Of a stretch of 5,156 nucleotides of DNA, positions 1 through 5,156 are shown in pieces. The notes below the pieces were generated by a model. The model saw only the letters and a list, made by a program, of their open reading frames with translations, ran no database searches and had not been told where the DNA came from. Origin of the DNA: an uncultured Ruminococcus sp. (GTDB taxonomy: Bacteria > Bacillota > Clostridia > Oscillospirales > Acutalibacteraceae). Within the stretch, counting starts at the first letter, position 1, and the number at the start of each line of letters is the position of its first letter. The stretch covers positions 1 to 5,156 of the forward strand of contig CACYDY010000043.1 of NCBI GenBank assembly GCA_902773245.1, read 5' to 3'. Position numbers and translations under genes: made by a program.

Positions 1-48
1 GATTATAAAGACCAAATAAGTATAAACTGTAAAAAATATCAATTTTTA

Positions 49-77
49 TTGACTTTAACGTGTTTTTTTGGTATTCT
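49..77 (+). promoter_or_regulatory. Predicted sigma-A type promoter of the operon
   Basis: The -35 hexamer TTGACT (49-54) matches TTGACA at five of six positions. It is followed by a 17-base spacer and a -10 hexamer TATTCT (72-77) matching TATAAT at four of six. A TG one base before the -10 (69-70) makes it an extended -10, which offsets the weaker hexamer. Transcription would start near base 84, giving a leader of about 60 bases before the first gene. The flanking DNA is very AT-rich, as expected around a promoter. A better-looking TAAAAT at 78-83 is 23 bases from this -35, which is too far. No operator-like palindrome is evident. Confidence 0.6.
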
Positions 78-131
78 TAAAATGTGTCGATTCACAAAAG
101 CATCATAATAAACTGTCAAAACAACCTCGAT

Positions 132-137
132 TGGAGA
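132..137 (+). promoter_or_regulatory. Ribosome binding site deciding the moxR-type gene start
   Basis: TGGAGA, with core GGAG at 133-136, lies nine bases before the ATG at 146. It supports that ATG over the in-frame TTG at 68. The TTG has no purine-rich site before it and lies inside or ahead of the predicted promoter and start point of transcription. Confidence 0.75.
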
Positions 138-145
138 AATATATT

Positions 146-1075
146 ATGAATCAAGAAATAGAAAAACTGATACTAAACATTGAAAAAGTAATTATAGGCA
201 AGCGTGGTTCAATTATTAACGTGATCGCAGCTATGCTTTCCGAAGGTCATATTCTCATTGAGGACGTTCCCGGAGTGGGCAAAACAAGGCTTGTTTCCGC
301 ATTGGCAAGCTCCGTTGACGGAAATTTCAACCGAATCCAGCTTACACCCGATATCATGCCTTCCGATATCGTAGGCTTTTCTATGATTGATCCCCAAACA
401 AGAGAGTTTACATATAAGCAAGGTGCGGCAATGTGTAATTTTTTGCTTGCAGATGAAATAAATCGTGCGTCGCCCAAAGCGCAGTCCAGCTTGCTTGAGG
501 TTATGGAAGAACACCAGATCTCTCTTGACGGAAATACAATGCAGCTTCCCTCGCCGTTTATGGTATTGGCAACGCAAAACCCCGTGGAAACATACGGAAC
601 ATATCATTTGCCCGAAGCACAGATGGATCGTTTTATTATGAAAATATCAATGGGATATCCCTCTCCCGAAGAAGAATTTGATATTATCACACGATCCGAA
701 ACGAACACATTCACCGACAAACTCGACGCTGTAATGAGCGTTGATGATATAATGTCGCATATTGCCGCCGTTAAAAAGGTTCAGTGCACCGATAGTGTGA
801 AAAAATATATTGTTGACTTGCTGAACGCTACCAGAACTTCCGATCTTGTAAAGCTCGGTGCTTCACCTCGTGCGGGAATAGCGCTGTTAAAAGCGTCAAA
901 AGCACTTGCGTACATCTTGGGAAGAGAATATGTTGTTCCCGACGATGTCAGAGATATGATGTCTGTTGTACTTTCTCATCGGCTCATGCTTTCCCCGAAA
1001 GGAAAGTCTGTGTATGCGTCCCCCGAAAGAGTCATGGATGAGATTGCAAAAACGGTTTCTGCTCCAATCAAGTGA
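146..1075 (+). CDS. MoxR-family AAA+ ATPase
   Basis: A 309-residue cytoplasmic AAA+ ATPase of the MoxR family, a usual length for the group. Such proteins use ATP to remodel or activate partner proteins, often ones with VWA-like domains. Visible in order: the family-type N-terminus with IIGK (16-19); Walker A in EDVPGVGKT (39-47); the TPDIMPSDIVG segment (67-77); Walker B LLADEINRA (100-108); sensor 1 ATQNP (142-146); the MoxR signature GTYHLPEAQMDRF (151-163), with Arg162 the likely arginine finger; and sensor 2 GASPRA (238-243) in the C-terminal helical lid. All key residues are present, so it should be active. The ATG at 146 is chosen because a GGAG lies nine bases ahead and family homology starts right there. 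The in-frame TTG at 68 would add 26 residues unlike the family. It is the first gene of the operon, 24 bases ahead of the DUF58 gene, its usual partner. The B. subtilis counterpart is yeaC. Family is sure; the client protein is inferred. Confidence 0.95.
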   Translation: MNQEIEKLILNIEKVIIGKRGSIINVIAAMLSEGHILIEDVPGVGKTRLVSALASSVDGNFNRIQLTPDIMPSDIVGFSMIDPQTREFTYKQGAAMCNFLLADEINRASPKAQSSLLEVMEEHQISLDGNTMQLPSPFMVLATQNPVETYGTYHLPEAQMDRFIMKISMGYPSPEEEFDIITRSETNTFTDKLDAVMSVDDIMSHIAAVKKVQCTDSVKKYIVDLLNATRTSDLVKLGASPRAGIALLKASKALAYILGREYVVPDDVRDMMSVVLSHRLMLSPKGKSVYASPERVMDEIAKTVSAPIK

Positions 1076-1099
1076 TACCCTGTTTTTAGGTGAATAGTT

Positions 1100-2335
1100 A
1101 TGATTAGTAATAATAATAACAACAAATCAGATAGTCCCAAAAATAAACAGCCCAACAATACTATGAGGACGTTATCTTCGGCTGCATCTTTTTTAGGCTG
1201 TTTGGCAATTGCTTATATTGTAATGTATCTGATCAACGGTACTGCCGGAATATTGATTCAAACTGCACTGGTTTTTGCTTGTGCTCTTTCATTGATAGTT
1301 ATGTTTATGGAATTGATAATTCACAACATAAATATTGAATTTAAACTTGACAAGCTTTCCGTTTCTAAAGGGGAAACTTTGAAATGCATCGTTGGATTTC
1401 AAAAAAAAATCCCGTTTCTTGCACCGATAATAGAGATTCATATTTCATGTACATCTCATCTTGCCAAGGACTATGACATATGCAAAGCAGCTTTGTTTTC
1501 CGCAAAGACGGAAACGCTGGAAATACCGCTGACGGCAAAGTATTCAGGCGGAGCACAGGTGAAGATCGACGATGTTTTTATGTGTGACTATCTTGGGATT
1601 TTTCGAATAAGACTAAAAAGATTTAAAGAAAACAGCGTAATGGAGCTTTCCGTTTACCCCAATATACCCGATGTTCCGATTCAGACTGATTTTCTCAAAA
1701 CGGCAGTTCTTTTTTCAAACACTGATGACGAAGAAGAAGAAACCAATGACACAGCTCTTACCCAAACAGGTCAGCCCGGTTATGATCATCGCGAATACTA
1801 CCCGGGAGATCCTATCAAACGCATAAACTGGAAGATCTCATCTAAACGTGATATATATATGATAAGGCTTGATGAAAGAATTGCAGAGTCGGGTCAGGTC
1901 TTTTTTCTGGATTCTCCGCAGATACCCGAGGACGAATATGCACTTTCTGTTCGTGACAATGTAATAGAGGGAATGCTCGCCGTGTTTTCTATGATGGTCA
2001 GGGAAGGCAAAGAAGTGATCTTTTTCTATGCGAAAAAAGGATCATGGCTCAGAATGGATATTCGAAATATGGCAGATATTATTGCTCTTCAAGACGAGCT
2101 TTCAGGATTTAAAGCTTGTGCGGCGAAAGATGTGGTTTCTCCCGAGATGTTAGGTTTAGGCAAAACACCTATCTGTTTTACAATTGCAAATTTCGATCAT
2201 GCTCAATCTGCGTCACAGATAAGCTCACTGATGCCGCAGGTACTTATGATATGCTCCGAGCATTCCGGATTGCCCAGGCTTACATCGGATATGTGGATAA
2301 TTTCGGATAATTTTGAACTGAAAAAGCAATTATAA
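1100..2335 (+). CDS. DUF58 family membrane-anchored protein
   Basis: A 411-residue DUF58 protein, a usual length. It starts at an ATG six bases after AGGTGA (1088-1093). After a polar, Asn-rich N-terminus (NNNNN at 4-8) there are two membrane segments, about residues 28-45 and 50-74. A beta-rich region follows, then the diagnostic DUF58 motif GYDHREYYPGDPIKRINW at 227-244, with conserved Arg231, Pro235-Gly236-Asp237 and Asn243-Trp244. The C-terminal part has the alternating strand and helix pattern of a VWA-like fold. Where a VWA domain would carry the metal-binding DxSxS, this protein reads FFLDSPQIP (268-276), so only the first Asp (271) is kept and metal binding is doubtful. An acidic stretch, DDEEEETND (209-217), precedes the motif. 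Known family context: DUF58 genes nearly always sit beside moxR and are thought to be the ATPase's membrane partner, but the biochemical role is unknown. The B. subtilis counterpart is yeaD. An A9 run lies at 1401-1409. Family call sure, function inferred. Confidence 0.93.
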   Translation: MISNNNNNKSDSPKNKQPNNTMRTLSSAASFLGCLAIAYIVMYLINGTAGILIQTALVFACALSLIVMFMELIIHNINIEFKLDKLSVSKGETLKCIVGFQKKIPFLAPIIEIHISCTSHLAKDYDICKAALFSAKTETLEIPLTAKYSGGAQVKIDDVFMCDYLGIFRIRLKRFKENSVMELSVYPNIPDVPIQTDFLKTAVLFSNTDDEEEETNDTALTQTGQPGYDHREYYPGDPIKRINWKISSKRDIYMIRLDERIAESGQVFFLDSPQIPEDEYALSVRDNVIEGMLAVFSMMVREGKEVIFFYAKKGSWLRMDIRNMADIIALQDELSGFKACAAKDVVSPEMLGLGKTPICFTIANFDHAQSASQISSLMPQVLMICSEHSGLPRLTSDMWIISDNFELKKQL

Positions 2336-2370
2336 AACCATCATTTCAGTTACGTCGCAGAATTATTTAG

Positions 2371-2380
2371 GGAGAGGTGA
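2371..2380 (+). promoter_or_regulatory. Strong ribosome binding site of the tgpA-like gene
   Basis: GGAGAGGTGA carries two overlapping Shine-Dalgarno cores. GGAG (2371-2374) is nine bases from the ATG at 2384 and AGGTGA (2375-2380) is three bases from it. The first has the better spacing. It fixes the start of the third gene, whose protein begins with a Lys/Ser-rich cytoplasmic tail before the first membrane helix. Confidence 0.7.
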
Positions 2381-2383
2381 GCC

Positions 2384-4591
2384 ATGTCTTTCATTTCAAA
2401 ATCAAAATCAGACAACGAACAAAAGTATTCGCTGACTGCATTATTAGGCAAGATCAGCTTGTACATATGTCCGATGCTGCTTGGTGCGTCAATTTGTTTT
2501 TCGATCATTTATACATTATCTCATGACGAAGCGATTCCTTATACGATGATGTTTTTTGTTATGGAGTTTGTTTTGTTCTCCTTTTTTGACAGAATAAAAG
2601 ACAAAAAAATATTGTGCGTGCTGATCTATACGCTTCTTTTGCTCGTTGTGACCTGCATAAGCGTTCAGCTTATATATACGGGAGCCGTTAACAGCGGTGA
2701 CTGGAGATCGCCGATGTTATGGTTTTACGGATTGGATGAATCCGGAACAAAACAGCCGCTGTATCTGAATGCGGTATTCATTGGCGGTGGTTTTTTTATC
2801 ATCTCCATACTGTATTATTTTACCCAAGTGCGTTACAGAACCTTGGGTTCTATGCTTTGCATATTATTTCCGTTTGTTATTTATACAAGACGTTCGGCGG
2901 TAATGCCCGAGTTGATGATAACCGTTATTTTTGTGTGTTATCTTGCGGTTGTGGTTCATAATAAGCTTCTCGACCCTTCACAGCCAACCAAAAATAGAAC
3001 GCTGATCAAAATTGATCGTTCATACATCATTACATTGGCGATTTTCGTTTCTGTTATCGGAACGGTTACCATGATCGTCAGAAAGCCTGTTTATATATCA
3101 CTGCTTGAGAAAAATTCAAGCAGCTTTGATTATGCATTGACCGGTGATTTCGGTATAAGCAGGGGCTCTGCGGAGATATATTCAAGAACATCATCTCAGA
3201 GATACAGTGCAAATAACTACACGGGTGAAACTTTGTTTTATTTTAATACTGACGGCAGCAAAGACGAATACTATTTGCGGCGTCAGTCCTATCAGAACTT
3301 TAACGGGGACGTTTGGGAAGCCGAGGGCTATTCGAGCAGAAACAGTTATTTTTACTCCGAAAGGAATCCCGAATATTCAACGAATGATATACTCAACGAT
3401 ATGCAAAGTGTTTTGGATGATAACAATATTGATATCGTGGATCCCCAAAATTATATCACAGTAAGAAACGGACGTGTTTACGGCGAGTCGTTTAATCCGA
3501 TGTATCTTCCGTCGCCTGCTGCAACTATCACAGATGACAAAATTTTACAATACATTAAATATCCTCAAAGTATAGTATTTAGAATAGATACTGATAATTA
3601 TAAAAATTCCGTACTTGATGACAGCTTTAAGTTTTACGATCAAACGGACGAGCTTTATACGTATGCACAGAAGCTTGGTTTTAAATCGGAGGATTACATT
3701 TCATTTCTTTTGCAGGAAGATACCGAAGCGTCGGGAAGACTCTTTGAGGATTACTATACGGCGATGGAAACATACACCGACGCAAGCTATGTTTCGGATG
3801 AGATCACAGCATTGGCAGAGCAGGTAACCGCCACTGCGGAATCCGACTTTGAAAAAGCTGCGGCACTTGAACAATATTTTCAGATCAACGGGTATGTTTA
3901 TGATGACGAGTACATTCCCGAAGATCAGTCTATCGAATATTTTATTTTTGAAGGCAAAACAGGGGTATGTTCGAGTTATGCCACAGCCATGACTCTTATG
4001 GCAAGGGGCATAGGACTTCCTTCCAGGTATGTCGAGGGGTTTGCGGCATTCGAGAAAACGGACGAAGGAGATTTTTTGATACGTGATAAATATGCCCACG
4101 CATTCGTAGAGGTTTATATACCCGGTGCGGGCTGGCTTACGTTTGATCCGACGGTTTCGGACTATAGGGAAATCCCCGAAGAAAATGACACGAGTTTTTT
4201 CACTCGTATTCTCGGAACAATGAGTCGTTTTTTAGTTGTAATAATAGTTGCGGTTTTTGTGATCTTTTCATGGCTGAGTGACAGAATTTCAGAGTGCTTC
4301 TTCCGATTAAGACAGCTGTTGAGAGATCCGAAACAACGGACATTACGGCTTTATGCGAATGTAATAAAGCTGATAAACTTTTCCGCAAACGGAGATTACA
4401 GCTCTTACACGGTGAAAATGCTCAGGGATTATGTTTATTCAACAAGGGGTGTTGTACCCGAAAAGCTGCTGCAGTTGTTTGAACGCACAGCGTTTGGCGG
4501 ATATGAGCCGACAAACGAAGAATACCGCAATGCATATGCCGAGTATAAAAAGTGCTACAAATATCTGAGAAAAATTCCAAAGAAAAAATAA
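2384..4591 (+). CDS. TgpA-type membrane protein with extracellular transglutaminase-like domain
   Basis: A 735-residue polytopic membrane protein of the TgpA family. By eye there are seven N-terminal membrane helices (about 24-45, 53-69, 76-98, 127-146, 153-167, 174-191, 214-232). An extracellular part of about 380 residues follows, then one helix (616-631) and a cytoplasmic tail. Basic loops at 70-75, 150-152, 192-213 and after 631 fit this topology. The early extracellular part has the family pattern YLRRQSYQNFNGDVW (297-311). The transglutaminase-like core shows the full triad: Cys529 in GVCSSYA, His572 in KYAHAFVEV and Asp588 in WLTFDPT. The tail (about 655-728) resembles the DUF4129 domain, with LFERTAFGGYEPTNEEY near its end. 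The fold serves transglutaminases and cysteine proteases, so either peptide-bond cleavage or cross-linking at the cell surface is possible. The substrate is unknown. The gene follows DUF58 by 48 bases and ends the operon. The B. subtilis counterpart is yebA; the P. aeruginosa TgpA is essential. Complete, with no frameshift seen. Confidence 0.93.
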   Translation: MSFISKSKSDNEQKYSLTALLGKISLYICPMLLGASICFSIIYTLSHDEAIPYTMMFFVMEFVLFSFFDRIKDKKILCVLIYTLLLLVVTCISVQLIYTGAVNSGDWRSPMLWFYGLDESGTKQPLYLNAVFIGGGFFIISILYYFTQVRYRTLGSMLCILFPFVIYTRRSAVMPELMITVIFVCYLAVVVHNKLLDPSQPTKNRTLIKIDRSYIITLAIFVSVIGTVTMIVRKPVYISLLEKNSSSFDYALTGDFGISRGSAEIYSRTSSQRYSANNYTGETLFYFNTDGSKDEYYLRRQSYQNFNGDVWEAEGYSSRNSYFYSERNPEYSTNDILNDMQSVLDDNNIDIVDPQNYITVRNGRVYGESFNPMYLPSPAATITDDKILQYIKYPQSIVFRIDTDNYKNSVLDDSFKFYDQTDELYTYAQKLGFKSEDYISFLLQEDTEASGRLFEDYYTAMETYTDASYVSDEITALAEQVTATAESDFEKAAALEQYFQINGYVYDDEYIPEDQSIEYFIFEGKTGVCSSYATAMTLMARGIGLPSRYVEGFAAFEKTDEGDFLIRDKYAHAFVEVYIPGAGWLTFDPTVSDYREIPEENDTSFFTRILGTMSRFLVVIIVAVFVIFSWLSDRISECFFRLRQLLRDPKQRTLRLYANVIKLINFSANGDYSSYTVKMLRDYVYSTRGVVPEKLLQLFERTAFGGYEPTNEEYRNAYAEYKKCYKYLRKIPKKK

Positions 4592-4613
4592 TCGGTACTC
4601 AGGCGGTAAGTTA

Positions 4614-4656
4614 ACCATTCTCCGCAGCAATTAGCGGAGAATGGTATTTCTGTTTT
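4614..4656 (+). terminator. Intrinsic terminator of the operon
   Basis: A perfect 12-bp stem, ACCATTCTCCGC (4614-4625) with GCGGAGAATGGT (4634-4645), closes an 8-base loop. It is followed by the T-rich tail ATTTCTGTTTT (4646-4656). It starts 22 bases after the stop codon of the TgpA-type gene. The tail is interrupted by C and G, so termination may be less than complete. Confidence 0.85.
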
Positions 4657-4787
4657 GATAAATTCTTTTTTGTTGTTATGTTTTCGTGGGCAGCCGACAA
4701 GCGGAATACAACTTATCGTTACAAAATGTCAGGCGGTATTACCGGCGGTCGTTTGCAAGTTTTTTGAATGAGTTAAGATTTTGTTAA
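4657..4787 (+). other. Non-coding spacer between terminator and extragenic repeat
   Basis: I find no gene here. A 29-codon frame from ATG 4678 to TGA 4767 has no ribosome binding site and resembles no family I know. The 10-mer TCAGGCGGTA at 4729-4738 also occurs at 4599-4608 just before the terminator. The second copy overlaps a short palindrome, CGGTATTACCG (4734-4744). No promoter that I trust is visible. Confidence 0.5.
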
Positions 4788-4816
4788 TTAAAGTTTTTGC
4801 CCCGCTTTTTTCAAAA
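4788..4816 (+). repeat. 29-base direct repeat, copy 1 (start of extragenic repeat element)
   Basis: This 29-base stretch is identical to 5105-5133. It runs from TTAAAG through TTTTTGCCCCGC and a T6 run to CAAAA. In this copy the bases after it (GGCG, 4817-4820) let CGC at 4803-4805 and the T run fold into an imperfect stem of about seven pairs including one G-T pair. It leads into a hairpin-rich tract that extends to about 4970. Confidence 0.85.
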
Positions 4817-4846
4817 GGCGCCCGAAGTAAGTGCCCTTGGGGTACG

Positions 4847-4878
4847 GGCGGTTTCCAAAGACAGCGCCTTTGGTCGCC
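4847..4878 (+). repeat. Hairpin in extragenic element (CCAAAG/CTTTGG stem)
   Basis: CCAAAG (4855-4860) pairs with CTTTGG (4868-4873) around the loop ACAGCGC. An outer stem GGCG (4847-4850) with CGCC (4875-4878) is separated by a small internal loop. The segment GGTTTCCAAAGACAGC (4850-4865) resembles GGTTGCAAGGGCAGC at the window's end (5142-5156), so both copies of the extragenic element appear to carry this hairpin. Confidence 0.7.
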
Positions 4879-4886
4879 GAAGGCAT

Positions 4887-4911
4887 AATTCAGCCCTTTT
4901 AGGGGTGAATT
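4887..4911 (+). repeat. Hairpin in extragenic element (AATTCA/TGAATT stem)
   Basis: AATTCA (4887-4892) pairs with TGAATT (4906-4911). An inner CCC/GGG stem (4894-4896 with 4903-4905) continues after a bulged G, leaving a T-rich loop. Its last two bases are shared with the first two bases of the next hairpin, so the two full stems cannot both close at their base. Confidence 0.65.
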
Positions 4912-4942
4912 CTTAAAACAGTCCGGTGGACTGATTTAAGAA
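4910..4942 (+). repeat. Strong 33-base hairpin (TTCTTAAA/TTTAAGAA stem)
   Basis: TTCTTAAA (4910-4917) pairs perfectly with TTTAAGAA (4935-4942). After a single A-A mismatch, CAGTCC (4919-4924) pairs with GGACTG (4928-4933) over the loop GGT. That gives 14 base pairs in 33 bases. It has no T tail on either side, so it is not a standard terminator by itself. Confidence 0.8.
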
Positions 4943-4943
4943 G

Positions 4944-4970
4944 AGGGGCATTTTGGCAGAAAATGCCCCT
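4944..4970 (+). repeat. Perfect 11-bp hairpin (AGGGGCATTTT stem)
   Basis: AGGGGCATTTT (4944-4954) pairs perfectly with AAAATGCCCCT (4960-4970) around the loop GGCAG. It starts one base after the previous hairpin ends. On the + strand TAGTTCC follows, so it lacks a proper T tail. On the - strand it is followed by CTTCTTAAAT, which could give weak termination of transcripts arriving from the right. Confidence 0.8.
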
Positions 4971-5104
4971 TAGTTCCGGTTTGCGTAATTTTTCCTCGCC
5001 GCTCCAAGGCGACACGATAAAATATGATCACAGATTGTTTACTCGTTCAAAAACCGTGCGGGCGTGTGCCCCATATGCACTAACATAAGTTCTTTAGTGC
5101 ACAG
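4971..5104 (+). other. Non-coding spacer between the two repeat copies, with small hairpins
   Basis: No gene is seen. Small inverted repeats are present: TCGCC (4996-5000) with GGCGA (5008-5012), GGGC (5060-5063) with GCCC (5068-5071), and the longer TGCACTAA (5076-5083) with TTAGTGCA (5094-5101), an 8-bp perfect stem over a 10-base loop just before the second repeat copy. No convincing promoter was found for a gene beyond the window. Confidence 0.55.
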
Positions 5105-5156
5105 TTAAAGTTTTTGCCCCGCTTTTTTCAAAAAGCGGGCAGGTTGCAAGGGCAGC
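5105..5156 (+). repeat. 29-base direct repeat, copy 2, with hairpin, cut by window end
   Basis: Bases 5105-5133 equal 4788-4816 exactly. Here the hairpin is clean: CCCGCTTTT (5118-5126) pairs with AAAAGCGGG (5131-5139) over a TTCA loop. The following GGTTGCAAGGGCAGC (5142-5156) matches the start of the next hairpin of copy 1 in the same order. Compared with copy 1, about 30 bases between these two parts are absent. The element continues past the window. Confidence 0.8.

Noticed and set aside
78..83. TAAAAT as the operon's -10 box
   Set aside because: It matches the consensus better than TATTCT but is 23 bases from the -35, whereas TATTCT has 17-base spacing and a TG extension.
1..108. Frame 1 open from the window edge, possible tail of an upstream gene
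   Set aside because: The 35 codons are AT-rich with no coding character, and the frame runs through the predicted promoter. Too short to support as a gene, though not strictly excluded.
68..145. TTG-initiated 26-residue N-terminal extension of the MoxR-type protein
   Set aside because: The TTG has no ribosome binding site and overlaps the -10 region of the predicted promoter. The extra residues are unlike the family, while ATG 146 has a well-placed GGAG.
209..607. Minus-strand 132-residue open frame inside the MoxR-type gene
   Set aside because: It lies fully opposite a clear AAA+ gene, has no recognisable domain, and is Cys/His/Arg-rich as expected for an antisense shadow.
3701..4099. Minus-strand 132-residue open frame opposite the transglutaminase domain
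   Set aside because: It lies opposite the conserved catalytic region, has no family resemblance, and its composition looks like a shadow frame.
4678..4767. 29-codon open frame after the terminator
   Set aside because: It has no Shine-Dalgarno sequence and no promoter, and contains a palindrome. It is probably chance.
4788..5133. CRISPR array suggested by the repeated 29-mer
   Set aside because: There are only two copies, the spacing of 288 bases is far too long for spacers, and no cas genes are present.
4657..5156. tRNA, rRNA or known riboswitch in the 3' non-coding region
   Set aside because: No cloverleaf with the expected arms and no riboswitch core I recognise was seen. The hairpins are simple stems in series.

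Overview
The window holds one complete three-gene operon on the + strand and about 565 bases of non-coding DNA behind it. The organism looks like a low-to-moderate GC Gram-positive of the class Clostridia, possibly an Oscillospiraceae/Ruminococcaceae gut or rumen lineage. This rests on AT-leaning codon use, purine-rich Shine-Dalgarno sites before every gene, a sigma-A type promoter, and the GC-rich hairpin repeats behind the operon. The lineage is an inference from style, not from a marker gene.

Layout: bases 1-145 are an AT-rich leader with a good promoter (-35 at 49-54, extended -10 at 69-77) and a ribosome binding site. Bases 146-1075 encode a MoxR-family AAA+ ATPase, 1100-2335 a membrane-anchored DUF58 protein, and 2384-4591 a polytopic membrane protein with an extracellular transglutaminase-like domain (TgpA family). 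The gaps are 24 and 48 bases, with no promoter or terminator seen in them. A perfect 12-bp stem with a T-rich tail at 4614-4656 closes the unit.

The three products form a known conserved set (MoxR / DUF58 / TgpA; the B. subtilis counterparts are yeaC, yeaD and yebA). The likely picture is a cytoplasmic AAA+ ATPase working on or through the membrane-bound DUF58 protein, coupled to the membrane protease/transglutaminase-fold enzyme that faces the cell wall. The substrate and purpose are not established for this family in clostridia. The set is intact: Walker A, Walker B, sensor and arginine motifs are all visible in the ATPase, and the Cys-His-Asp triad is visible in the TgpA protein.

Bases 4657-5156 contain no credible gene. 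They hold a cluster of strong back-to-back hairpins (4847-4970) and two direct copies, 317 bases apart, of a 29-base sequence that starts a hairpin-forming extragenic repeat. The second copy runs off the window. This repeat region is the least explained part of the sequence. I see no sign of a novel multi-gene system here.
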